Positions 1 through 6,807 of a stretch of DNA of 16,231 nt are shown piece after piece. The stretch covers positions 1-16,231 of the forward strand of contig CAZUVT010000033.1 of assembly GCA_964623925.1 (NCBI GenBank). Reading direction: 5' to 3'. Source of the DNA: CATJXY01 sp964623925. Lineage in GTDB: Bacteria; Bacillota_I; Bacilli_A; Erysipelotrichales; Erysipelotrichaceae. A model generated the notes under the pieces. The model saw nothing but the letters and a program-made list of their open reading frames with translations, was not told the DNA's origin and ran no database searches. Each line of letters begins with the position of its first letter. Within the stretch, counting starts at the first letter, position 1. The position numbers were made by a program, and so were the translations under genes.

Positions 1-55
1 AACCGCTGACCCTCTGCTTGTAAGGCAGACGCTCTCCCAACTGAGCTAAACCTCC
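1..55 (-). tRNA. tRNA-Val (anticodon TAC), 3' part cut by the window edge
   Basis: The reverse complement from base 55 reads GGAGGTT (acceptor strand), TA, then a D arm GCTC/GAGC. An anticodon arm TCTGC/GCAGA follows, enclosing the loop CTTACAA with anticodon TAC (valine). The variable loop and the first T-stem strand (AGCGG) are present. The T loop, the rest of the T stem and the acceptor 3' strand lie outside the window. It has its own sigma-A-like promoter just upstream. Confidence 0.93.
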
Positions 56-83
56 ACGTAACACTATTTACTAGTGCCTTAAT

Positions 84-112
84 AATATACCACTAAGAAA
101 GTTTTTAGTCAA
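84..112 (-). promoter_or_regulatory. sigma-A-type promoter of the tRNA-Val gene
   Basis: On the minus strand a -35 box TTGACT (bases 112-107) and a -10 box TATATT (89-84) are separated by exactly 17 bases. Transcription would start near base 77, about 20 bases before the mature tRNA 5' end, which suits a short processed leader. No intrinsic terminator is visible between the sortase gene upstream and this promoter. Confidence 0.8.
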
Positions 113-172
113 TAACTTTTTTTATTTTTTTCAATCCAACATACATCGTTCGTTTTTACAGATTTGGGCATC

Positions 173-928
173 CTACTCTTGAGGATTTGTCTCGATTTCT
201 TCAATCATTTTCGCAACAATGATCAAACGCAGATCATTTCTGTTTTCCACACATGTTTGAAAGGTGATCAATTTATCTTCCAAGGTAATATCAACACCTG
301 TATCATAAAAAGCCTGTTCATAGACTGCCTGCTTGTATTCTTCAAAATAATCAGGGTCGTAATTCGGCATATTATACCGCATGCTCGCATGAGGATAGGC
401 ATACATTCCTTCAAAAACAAGCGGACAATAAAAAACTACGGCAACTTGATATCTTCTTATCCTGCCTTCAAGAAGAACATTGAAATACTGATTTTCTTCA
501 TAATTTTCTTCTTCTTTTAATTGTTGAAGAGGGGTAAACATATGCGTTCTCGTCGGATCTTTATATTCATAAATATAGTGACCATAAAGAATTATATTTT
601 CATCATCCAATTGATTTCTGAAATCCATAAAGGCACTTCCCTCGCTAAAGTATTCCAGTGTCTTCCAATCATGATGAAGATAGAAATCATTGTCTTCTCC
701 CTGCACGAAAGGCAAATCGAGAAGTCCGCTGTCAAACCATATTTCACCGATATAATCCTTATTATATTGGAATTGTTCCTGCCAAATATCATCATAAAAA
801 GAATAATCTGCCCGCTCGATCACTTTTTCACTGTTTTCAATCAACTCTTCAGAAGATTCTTCAATAGACTGATCAATTTTTGTACATCCCATCAAAAGGA
901 TCAGGAAAATAATCAAAATCTTTTTCAT
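173..928 (-). CDS. Class B sortase with a lipoprotein-type signal
   Basis: This is a 251-residue sortase-fold cysteine transpeptidase. Such enzymes cleave a C-terminal sorting motif of a secreted protein and join it to peptidoglycan. The catalytic triad is visible: His117 in ILYGHYIYEY, Cys226 in ITFQTCVENR, and Arg234 in NDLRLIIVAK. The TxTC-like context, helical inserts and spacing fit class B. Residues 1-15 form a short signal ending in a lipobox, LLMGC, so Cys15 is a likely lipid attachment site rather than the usual transmembrane anchor. An acidic linker (residues 16-42) follows. The start has a GAGG ribosome site seven bases upstream. No sorting-signal substrate (for example an NPQTN-like protein) lies beside it, so this sortase is unlinked from its target in this window. 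Function is confident; class and lipidation are inferred from motifs. Confidence 0.88.
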   Translation of the reverse strand: MKKILIIFLILLMGCTKIDQSIEESSEELIENSEKVIERADYSFYDDIWQEQFQYNKDYIGEIWFDSGLLDLPFVQGEDNDFYLHHDWKTLEYFSEGSAFMDFRNQLDDENIILYGHYIYEYKDPTRTHMFTPLQQLKEEENYEENQYFNVLLEGRIRRYQVAVVFYCPLVFEGMYAYPHASMRYNMPNYDPDYFEEYKQAVYEQAFYDTGVDITLEDKLITFQTCVENRNDLRLIIVAKMIEEIETNPQE

Positions 929-1004
929 GTATCTACCTCAACAACTTTATCCAAAATCATTTTACTCTATTTTTTATAATTCTTCATCTAATTTGAAAGA
1001 AAAT

Positions 1005-1041
1005 TCAAAAAAATTAACAAAGACCGCATCAACGGTCTTTG
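1005..1041 (-). terminator. Intrinsic terminator of the CobW operon
   Basis: A perfect 9-bp inverted repeat, caaagaccg/cggtctttg (1018-1026 and 1033-1041), encloses a 6-base loop. In the minus-strand transcript it is followed by ttaattttttt. It lies immediately after the stop codon at 1045-1047 and separates the GTPase operon from the sortase gene. Confidence 0.85.
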
Positions 1042-1044
1042 TAA

Positions 1045-1986
1045 TTAACTGAAATAAACATATGCATCTTCCATTGGTTCTGCCTGTTCAACTTTCTGTG
1101 CATGCAGAACAACAAAATTCTGCTGAGTTGCCTCATCGAATTCAACACTCAGCTTGCCGGTCACAGAGATCCATTGGTTTTCATGCAATTTACCCCGTTC
1201 GATATCTCTGACTAATAACCCAATTAAGGAAGTATCTTCAGTGCAGCATACCATGGCATAGCGTCCCAATATGAGTGCCTGCTCATCATCCATGACGGCA
1301 CTTACTGCCATTCCTTTGACTCGTATCACTTTATTGTCATACTTGAACGGATGATCCAAAGCATCCATATACCATAAGCCGTAATCATCATCACTGATAT
1401 TTAAAATCGGAGCATCCAGATCAAACGGCAGTTCTTCCTCTTTCAATTCATTGATGCTACCGTCTTTTCCTTCATAAATCAGCTGTGCACCTTTATTGAT
1501 GGCTTTGATATTTGTCCTTAAAAAACGCTTGCTCGTTGTTTCATCGCAGCGATTGAATATGATCAATTCAGAATGAATCAGTTGTTCAAAGATCATCTGC
1601 TTCATATTTTGGACATAGAGACTGAATGTACTTGCATCGACGGTTGAGATGATCTGAACCAGCAGCCAATTTGAAGGCATATCCACATGTAAAAAATCAT
1701 TGACGCTCCACGTCCCATTCAGTTCGATCATTACCCTGTCCGGTTCCACCTTTTCTTGCAATTCTTCATAAAATTCAGGGGTGATGTCTTCCAATGAATC
1801 CACATATTCGATCACCGTATTCAATCGTTTCAAAAACATCGAATCGTATTCTTCCATGCCTTCTTCACAACAGATAAGCAGGGTCTTCTCCTGATCGGTA
1901 AATTCCGGATCGATCAAAGTATCCCGGATCAGAGTTGTTTTTCCACTCTCTAAAAATCCGGTAAACAGATATACAGGAATATCCAT
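1045..1986 (-). CDS. CobW/COG0523-like GTPase fused to a DUF1980 (YcgQ)-like C-terminal domain
   Basis: This is a 313-residue protein. Residues 1-190 are a P-loop GTPase of the CobW/COG0523 group: Walker A GFLESGKTT (10-18), a Walker B-like MIELNG (86-91), and a guanine-specificity motif NRCD (145-148). The family's GCxCC metal site is absent; ICCEEG at 38-43 lies in the same part of the protein but is not that motif. Residues 215-313 do not look like a CobW C-terminal domain. They resemble the C-terminal half of YcgQ/DUF1980 (TIGR03943) proteins: GRYAMVCC, then GLLV, WISVTGKL and a final P...AYVY. This suggests one polypeptide joins a metal-handling GTPase to the partner domain of the YcgR/YcgQ permease system. 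It lies 11 bases downstream of the other GTPase gene and has an AAAGGAG site, so the two are co-transcribed. GTPase assignment is firm; the fusion is inferred by eye. Confidence 0.8.
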   Translation of the reverse strand: MDIPVYLFTGFLESGKTTLIRDTLIDPEFTDQEKTLLICCEEGMEEYDSMFLKRLNTVIEYVDSLEDITPEFYEELQEKVEPDRVMIELNGTWSVNDFLHVDMPSNWLLVQIISTVDASTFSLYVQNMKQMIFEQLIHSELIIFNRCDETTSKRFLRTNIKAINKGAQLIYEGKDGSINELKEEELPFDLDAPILNISDDDYGLWYMDALDHPFKYDNKVIRVKGMAVSAVMDDEQALILGRYAMVCCTEDTSLIGLLVRDIERGKLHENQWISVTGKLSVEFDEATQQNFVVLHAQKVEQAEPMEDAYVYFS

Positions 1987-1997
1987 AAGCTTCTCCT

Positions 1998-3116
1998 TTA
2001 AATGCCAAACAGCTTTCTAAGTTCTTCTTCTTTTAAATCTTCTCCGATCACACAGATCCTTCCGGTATAACTTGCATCATTGCGGCGAATCTCAATTTCT
2101 TCAGGGACAAGATCGAAATGATACCACGCACCCTCTTTTGAGGCAACAATTCCTTTCGCCCTCAAAATCACACCATATTCATTGGTATTTGCCAATTTAT
2201 CAAGAATCGCTTCCAATTCTTCATCATCGTATTTATGTACTGTCTCTACACCCCAGCTTGTAAACACTTCATCTGCGTCATGATGATGGTGATGGTGGTG
2301 ATGCTCATGATGAGAGCACTCATCTTCCTCATGATGATGGTGACAGCATTCTCCATCATGGTGATGATGTTCATGATGGTGACAGCAGGATTCCTCTTCA
2401 TGATCCTCACCGCAGCAGCACTCCTCATGTTCATGATGACAGCACTCGTGATCATGATCGTGATGATGACCGCATTCGGGACAGATCTTTGCTTCTTCCA
2501 GCATCAGCTTTTCCAAGCTCTCTTTAGACTCCATGACATGGAGGATCTCTTTTCCATTTATCTCATCCCAAGGTGTTGTAACGATTGTCGCTTCAGCATT
2601 ATGCTCCTTAATCAAGTCAAGAGTTTCTCTTAATTTATCCTCACTTACCTTCTGAGTTCTTGATAAAACAATGACATTTGCAGCTTCGATCTGATTATTG
2701 AAGAACTCTTTAAAATTCTTCATATACATCTTTACTTTGGTTGCATCTGCAACAGTGACAAAACTATTCATCTGAATCGGTGCATGATCTTTTACCTTTT
2801 CCACTGCAGCAATGATATCAGAAAGTTTTCCTACTCCGGATGGTTCGATCAAGATTCGATCCGGATGATACTCTTCGATCACTTTTTTCAAGGCTTCGGT
2901 AAAATCACCAACCAGACTGCAGCAGATGCATCCGGAATTCATTTCTGTGATCTGAATCCCTGCATCCTGTAGAAATCCGCCATCGATTCCGATTTCACCA
3001 AACTCATTTTCAATCAAAACGATTTGTTCGTTTTCAAATGCTTCTTTAAGACATTTCTTAATCAATGTTGTCTTACCGGCTCCCAGAAAACCGGAAAATA
3101 TATCAATTTTTGTCAT
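1998..3116 (-). CDS. COG0523/CobW-family metallochaperone GTPase with a His/Cys-rich insert
   Basis: A 372-residue GTP-binding protein of the CobW/YciC/ZNG1 superfamily. These proteins use GTP to load metal, often zinc, into target enzymes. Walker A is GFLGAGKTT (9-17). The family metal site GCICC gives Cys63, Cys65 and Cys66. The Walker B-like segment is LIEPSGVG (89-96). At the usual NKxD position the protein has SRTQ (152-155). Residues 212-280 form a spectacular metal-binding insert with 30 histidines and 12 cysteines, including CPEC at 212-215, repeated CC pairs and a run of eight His. Residues about 285-370 are the CobW C-terminal domain. It is the first gene of a two-gene operon. The promoter region carries a 19-bp palindrome, consistent with a metal-sensing repressor, which is inferred. 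Zinc is the most likely metal; nickel or cobalt cannot be excluded. Confidence 0.9.
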   Translation of the reverse strand: MTKIDIFSGFLGAGKTTLIKKCLKEAFENEQIVLIENEFGEIGIDGGFLQDAGIQITEMNSGCICCSLVGDFTEALKKVIEEYHPDRILIEPSGVGKLSDIIAAVEKVKDHAPIQMNSFVTVADATKVKMYMKNFKEFFNNQIEAANVIVLSRTQKVSEDKLRETLDLIKEHNAEATIVTTPWDEINGKEILHVMESKESLEKLMLEEAKICPECGHHHDHDHECCHHEHEECCCGEDHEEESCCHHHEHHHHDGECCHHHHEEDECSHHEHHHHHHHHDADEVFTSWGVETVHKYDDEELEAILDKLANTNEYGVILRAKGIVASKEGAWYHFDLVPEEIEIRRNDASYTGRICVIGEDLKEEELRKLFGI

Positions 3117-3139
3117 AACAAACCTTCTTTCTTCTATAT

Positions 3140-3158
3140 GTTTAGTATACCACTAAAC
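3140..3158 (-). promoter_or_regulatory. Palindromic operator overlapping a -10 box, CobW operon
   Basis: A perfect 7-bp inverted repeat with a 5-base spacer: on the minus strand GTTTAGT, GGTAT, ACTAAAC. A -10-like TATACT lies inside it, about 30 bases before the start codon, so a bound repressor would block RNA polymerase. No good -35 box is seen 17 bases upstream. It is not a clear match to the Zur, Fur or AdcR consensus I know, so the regulator is unnamed. Its position before metallochaperone genes makes a metalloregulator plausible. Confidence 0.55.
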
Positions 3159-3197
3159 ACCAAAAAAATATAGCAGAAGGCTCATTAATAAATAGTA

Positions 3198-3227
3198 CAG
3201 GGCAACTCTTTATTGAAGGTTGCCCTG
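3198..3227 (-). terminator. Probable terminator of the DJ-1/rhodanese operon
   Basis: A perfect 9-bp inverted repeat, cagggcaac/gttgccctg (3198-3206 and 3219-3227), encloses a 12-base loop that can pair further. It overlaps the stop codon of the rhodanese gene. The following minus-strand sequence, tactatttatt, is only a weak U tract, so termination efficiency is uncertain. Confidence 0.55.
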
Positions 3228-3833
3228 ATTGAATTTATTCAGATCGATCCGATCGACTTGTTTATTTTTGATCCATAATGAATCATACATTTCCGCTGTA
3301 TAATGATCAACTCCGCCGACATTATAGATAAAGTCCATATCATAACCTTTCTTCTCCAAAAGCATCATGAGCTGAATGACCCTTCTACCTGAGCGGCAAA
3401 GCAGAAATACCGGCTGATTTATGGGGATAAGCTGATGCAGGATCTCATCAGAATTCTCAAACACAGAGATCGGCTCATTGACCGTTCCGCTATACAAATG
3501 TTCTCCGTCATTTTCAGAACTATAGATCAAATCCAGAAAAGGAATAACTTTAAATCCCTTTAAACGCTTTTCTTCCGCCTCATCATAATTTCTGATATCG
3601 ATATAGACTACATTTTCACGATTTAAAAAGTCTATTAAATTTTCTGCGGCAATCATAGAACAGGCAATGGAATAATCCCCTTCGCAATCACTGTCGTTGT
3701 ATCTTGCCAACGGAAGTTCCAAATACTCTTTCGATGTCATGATAGCATCCTCCTTCATTTTATTTCTTACTATATTGAATGCAGATAATACAACGAGGAT
3801 TCCGACAAATATCCAAAACAACTTTTTCTTCAT
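3210..3833 (-). CDS. Membrane-anchored rhodanese-like protein
   Basis: A 207-residue protein with an N-terminal transmembrane anchor (residues 5-22, preceded by MKKK) and a single rhodanese domain (about residues 55-180). The active-site loop CRSGRR (146-151) carries Cys146, the residue that takes up a persulfide in sulfurtransferases. The upstream YIDIRNYDE segment (77-85) supplies the family's DxR signature, and NVGGV (171-175) is the typical strand after the active site. The domain should face the outside of the membrane, given the short basic N terminus. It starts one base after the DJ-1 stop codon, with its ribosome site (AGGA) inside the DJ-1 coding end, so the two are translationally coupled. 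The substrate is unknown. A role in thiol or sulfur stress alongside DJ-1 is a guess. Confidence 0.8.
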   Translation of the reverse strand: MKKKLFWIFVGILVVLSAFNIVRNKMKEDAIMTSKEYLELPLARYNDSDCEGDYSIACSMIAAENLIDFLNRENVVYIDIRNYDEAEEKRLKGFKVIPFLDLIYSSENDGEHLYSGTVNEPISVFENSDEILHQLIPINQPVFLLCRSGRRVIQLMMLLEKKGYDMDFIYNVGGVDHYTAEMYDSLWIKNKQVDRIDLNKFNQGNLQ

Positions 3834-3834
3834 T

Positions 3835-4410
3835 TTACATCCTGCTTGATTTCATCATCTCATAGCACATGGATTTTTTCAATCCGGCGCTACTCTTTCC
3901 CAAGGCTTCAATCAGTTCATAGCCGAATGCAAACCCACTCGCCGGTCCTCTTGAAGTGATGATTTGTCCGTCTCTTACTACGATTTCTTCTTCAAAATCA
4001 GCCCCTGCTTCTTTCAACTGCTCAATAAACTCTTCACTCGGATAGCAAGTTGCTTTCTTTCCCTTCAAAATTCCGGCACTGGCCAAAACGATCGGCGCAG
4101 CACAGATTGCGGCAACCCATTTGTTTGGATCGCTGTTAAATTTTCTAATCACCTCTAAAATCGCTTCATCACTTTGCAGATTTGTTGCACCCGGTAGTCC
4201 GCCCGGCAAAATGACCATATCATATTCATCTAAATTTCCATCAAACATCGTATCTGCTTCAATACGAAAATGATGAGAACTACACACGATCTGAGTTGAC
4301 TCGGCACTAATTAAATCACATTGAATTTGGGCTCTCCTTAAAATATCCGCTGTCAACAGTGCTTCTGTCTCTTCATATCCTTCTTTTAAAAGAACTGCCG
4401 CTTTTTTCAT
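3835..4410 (-). CDS. DJ-1/PfpI (ThiJ/YajL) family protein
   Basis: A 191-residue single-domain member of the DJ-1/YajL branch of the glutamine-amidotransferase-like fold. The nucleophile elbow AICAAP places the conserved cysteine at Cys103. The conserved acidic partner is in GYEETE, with Glu16 matching Glu18 of human DJ-1. ILPGG (67-71) and ITSRGP (151-156) are further family landmarks. Relatives act as cysteine-based redox sensors, chaperones or glyoxalase/deglycase-like enzymes; which applies here cannot be told. I start the gene at 4410 because AGGAGG lies six bases upstream of that ATG. The in-frame start eight codons earlier (4434) has no such site. A promoter lies at 4463-4491. Confidence 0.9.
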   Translation of the reverse strand: MKKAAVLLKEGYEETEALLTADILRRAQIQCDLISAESTQIVCSSHHFRIEADTMFDGNLDEYDMVILPGGLPGATNLQSDEAILEVIRKFNSDPNKWVAAICAAPIVLASAGILKGKKATCYPSEEFIEQLKEAGADFEEEIVVRDGQIITSRGPASGFAFGYELIEALGKSSAGLKKSMCYEMMKSSRM

Positions 4411-4462
4411 AACTTTCCTCCTGATTTCTGTCAAACGCCTTTAAAATCATTTCATTTTCATT

Positions 4463-4491
4463 ATTATACCCCATCTTCTATTCATTTTCAT
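4463..4491 (-). promoter_or_regulatory. Promoter of the DJ-1/rhodanese operon
   Basis: On the minus strand ATGAAA (4491-4486) and a perfect -10 TATAAT (4468-4463) are 17 bases apart. The expected start, near base 4456, leaves a leader of about 45 bases. The -35 matches only four of six consensus positions. Confidence 0.6.
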
Positions 4492-4500
4492 CATTCTGAC

Positions 4501-4529
4501 TTGTTTTTGTCTGATTTGAGGTCTACAAT
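4501..4529 (+). promoter_or_regulatory. Candidate promoter of the pyridoxamine kinase gene
   Basis: TTGTTT (4501-4506) and TACAAT (4524-4529) with a 17-base spacer, divergent from the DJ-1 promoter. The expected start near 4536 would fall at the edge of the AAGGAG ribosome site (4537-4542). This gives an unusually short leader and lowers confidence. Confidence 0.45.
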
Positions 4530-4549
4530 GTTGAAAAAGGAGTTTTTTT

Positions 4550-5395
4550 ATGAGTCAAAAACGAATCGTTACCGCTCAAGATATTTCATGCTTTGGAAAG
4601 TGCAGTCTGACAGTTGCCCTTCCGCTTATTTCTGCATGTACTATCGAATGCGATATTCTACCTACTGCATTGTTATCTACACATACAGCATTTACCGGGT
4701 TTACCTTTCTCAATTTAGATGATGAATTAAAATCGATCTATCAACATTGGCAGAAACTTCAGATCAAATTTGACGGAATTTATACCGGTTATCTCGGTTC
4801 ACGGCAGCAGATCGATCTCATTCTGGATTTTATATCCAAATTCAAAGGAAATGAAACCTTCCTATTTGTTGATCCGGCCATGGCTGATAACGGCAGATTG
4901 TACAGTGGATTTGATATGAATTTTGTTGATAAAATGCGTGAGCTGTTCAGTGCAGCAGAAATTGCCGACCCAAATCTGACGGAGGCTTGTCTGCTTGCGG
5001 GCATCCCTTACAAAGAAAACTTTAACGAAGATGAACTCATCGACCTGTGTCAAAGACTTGTCGATTTAGGCCCTTCAAAAATCATTTTGACCGGAATAAA
5101 AAAAGAAGAGAAGATCGGAGCCGTCTGGTATGATAAAGGAACCCAAGAATTCAATGGTTATTTTCATGAACGCCTCGCATACAGCAGCCATGGAACAGGT
5201 GATGTCTTCAGCAGTGTCTTGGTTTCCATGCTGACTCTCGGGAAAGACTTGCAGACTTCCATTAAAAATGCCTGCGATTTTACTTTGAAATGCATGGTGG
5301 CAACAGAAGAAGATCGTGACTGGCATGATTATGGCGTGCAATTTGAAAAGTGCATTTCGGATTTATTATCTATGATTCCCGAAATCAAAAAATAA
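4550..5395 (+). CDS. Pyridoxamine/pyridoxal kinase (ribokinase-fold)
   Basis: A 281-residue kinase of the PfkB/ribokinase superfamily, pyridoxal/pyridoxamine kinase branch. It uses ATP to phosphorylate B6 vitamers to their 5'-phosphates in the cytoplasm, part of the pyridoxal-5'-phosphate salvage route. The N terminus carries the substrate-side signature VTAQDISCFGKCS (7-19). VDPAMADNGRLY (107-118) and PNLTEA (141-146) are typical of this branch. The ATP/anion-hole motif SHGTGD (213-218) provides the catalytic base Asp218. Length matches the family (about 280). An AAGGAG site lies seven bases before the ATG. It is a single-gene unit, divergent from the DJ-1 operon and convergent with pyrE across a shared terminator. 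Its product would feed PLP enzymes such as the alanine racemase encoded 4 kb away, though no operon link exists. Confidence 0.9.
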   Translation: MSQKRIVTAQDISCFGKCSLTVALPLISACTIECDILPTALLSTHTAFTGFTFLNLDDELKSIYQHWQKLQIKFDGIYTGYLGSRQQIDLILDFISKFKGNETFLFVDPAMADNGRLYSGFDMNFVDKMRELFSAAEIADPNLTEACLLAGIPYKENFNEDELIDLCQRLVDLGPSKIILTGIKKEEKIGAVWYDKGTQEFNGYFHERLAYSSHGTGDVFSSVLVSMLTLGKDLQTSIKNACDFTLKCMVATEEDRDWHDYGVQFEKCISDLLSMIPEIKK

Positions 5396-5404
5396 GCAAT
5401 TTAA

Positions 5405-5460
5405 TAAAAAAAGAGATTCAGACTGATTCCAATCAAGGTAGGACTGAATCTCTTGTTTCT
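5405..5460. terminator. Bidirectional terminator between the kinase gene and pyrE
   Basis: An 11-bp perfect inverted repeat, aagagattcag/ctgaatctctt (5411-5421 and 5444-5454), encloses a 22-base loop that contains a further tgatt/aatca hairpin. On the minus strand a run of seven U follows, ending the pyr operon. On the plus strand gtttctttt follows, ending the kinase transcript. Confidence 0.85.
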
Positions 5461-5461
5461 T

Positions 5462-6100
5462 TTACATATTCATCCAGGTTGGATCCGATGGATCCATGCG
5501 GAATGCCTGCAGCTTTTTAACATCGCTTTCTTGGATATAGCCTATTTTAAGAGCCACTTCAATCAAGGCATCATAATTGGATGCAGAAACATTTTTCAAA
5601 TTATGTTCATTTAAACGATCTTCTGCTTTTTTCAATCCATAAGTAAAGATGGACGCAATTCCCAAGACCTCTGCACCACATTCTCTCAAGATCTCGCAGA
5701 CATCGACACAGCTTCCGGCTGTAGAAATCAGATCTTCAATGACGACTACTTTTGTGCCGGGTTCGCACTTTCCTTCAATCTGATTCTGCCTGCCATGATC
5801 TTTTGCACTGGCTCTGACATATCCCATCGGTAAGTCAAGAATCTGAGCAACCAACGCGGCATGAGCAATTCCTGCTGTGCTCGTTCCCATCACGGCTTCA
5901 CAATCAGGATAATGAGTTCTGATCACTTCTGCAATCGCATTTTCCACATCATTTCTTACTTCAGGATAAGAAAGTGTCAAGCGATTATCGCAATAAATCG
6001 GACTTTTGATGCCGCTTGCCCAAGTAAATGGATCATTTGGCTTCAAAAATACTGCCTTGATATTGAGCAAGTGCTCCGCAATTTTTTTCTCTGTACTCAT
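5462..6100 (-). CDS. pyrE: Orotate phosphoribosyltransferase
   Basis: A 212-residue type I phosphoribosyltransferase. It converts orotate and PRPP to orotidine 5'-phosphate plus pyrophosphate, step five of de novo UMP synthesis. The PRPP-binding motif VVVIEDLISTAGS spans residues 118-130. The flexible catalytic loop SAKDHGRQNQIEG (98-110) supplies the usual Lys and His. FTWASGIKSPIYCDNR (25-40) is the orotate-side signature. It is the last gene of the operon. Its ATG overlaps the pyrF stop by four bases (ATGA), so translation is coupled. The order pyrK-D-F-E matches the distal half of the Bacillus-type pyr operon. The earlier genes (carAB, pyrB, pyrC, pyrR) are not in the window. Confidence 0.96.
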   Translation of the reverse strand: MSTEKKIAEHLLNIKAVFLKPNDPFTWASGIKSPIYCDNRLTLSYPEVRNDVENAIAEVIRTHYPDCEAVMGTSTAGIAHAALVAQILDLPMGYVRASAKDHGRQNQIEGKCEPGTKVVVIEDLISTAGSCVDVCEILRECGAEVLGIASIFTYGLKKAEDRLNEHNLKNVSASNYDALIEVALKIGYIQESDVKKLQAFRMDPSDPTWMNM

Positions 6101-6807
6101 TCTGCTTCTCCTTTTACAAATTCTCTGACACAGCGACGATAGCTGGCAACCGGATCTTCCGAGGCTGTAATCGGTCTTCCCACAACAATATAAGTGGAAC
6201 CGATTTCGCGTGCTTTTAATGGTGTTGTAACACGAACTTGGTCCTGATTTCCCGAATCCGCAAAACGAATTCCCGGAGTGACAGTGATAAAGTTTTCATT
6301 GCATACTTCCTGTACAAAACCTGCTTCAAGCGGCGAACAGACAACTCCGGCAAGACCTGCTTTTTCGGTATTGGAAGCATAGTGCTTAACAGTTTCTTCC
6401 ATAGTATGATTGATCAATAACTCTTCTTTCATTGCCTCTTCGCTTGTACTGGTCAGCTGTGTAACGGCAATCAATTGAGTATGTGCATGTTCCTCTTCGA
6501 TGGCCTTTTGTGCAGCCTGCATCATTGCAATCGTTCCTGCAGCATGAACATTTGTCATATCCACATCCAGTTTCGCAAGATTTTTCATCGCTTTATACAC
6601 CGTATTTGGAATATCATGCAATTTTAGATCAAGGAAGATCTTATGCCCTCTCGCTTTGATCTCACGAACGATTTCGGGTCCTTCGCTGTAAAAAAGCTCC
6701 ATGCCGATTTTTACAAACGGCTTTTCTTCTTTGAAATTGTCCAGAAACTTCAATGTTTCTGCTTTTGTTGAAAAATCACATGCAATAATAACATCTCTTT
6801 CTTTCAT
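6097..6807 (-). CDS. pyrF: Orotidine 5'-phosphate decarboxylase
   Basis: A 236-residue TIM-barrel decarboxylase that converts OMP to UMP, the last step of the pathway. The catalytic signature FLDLKLHDIPNTV (58-70) carries the Asp60-Lys62-Asp65 part of the charged D-K-D network. Lys33 in FVKIGMELF is the further conserved lysine. The C-terminal phosphate-gripping part reads VTPGIR and VVGRPI. Its length matches the 230-240-residue bacterial enzymes. It overlaps pyrD upstream and pyrE downstream by four bases each through ATGA junctions, so expression is tightly coupled and presumably stoichiometric. Confidence 0.96.
   Translation of the reverse strand: MKERDVIIACDFSTKAETLKFLDNFKEEKPFVKIGMELFYSEGPEIVREIKARGHKIFLDLKLHDIPNTVYKAMKNLAKLDVDMTNVHAAGTIAMMQAAQKAIEEEHAHTQLIAVTQLTSTSEEAMKEELLINHTMEETVKHYASNTEKAGLAGVVCSPLEAGFVQEVCNENFITVTPGIRFADSGNQDQVRVTTPLKAREIGSTYIVVGRPITASEDPVASYRRCVREFVKGEAE

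Noticed and set aside
84..100. The 11-mer TTAGTGGTATA shared by the tRNA promoter and the CobW operator
   Set aside because: Both span a -10 region, but the tRNA copy lacks the second palindrome arm, so shared regulation is not supported.
2235..2633. A plus-strand frame rich in Met/Val opposite the His-rich region
   Set aside because: It is the antisense reading of repeated His and Glu codons (CAT/CAC/GAA), has no ribosome site, and overlaps a well-supported gene.
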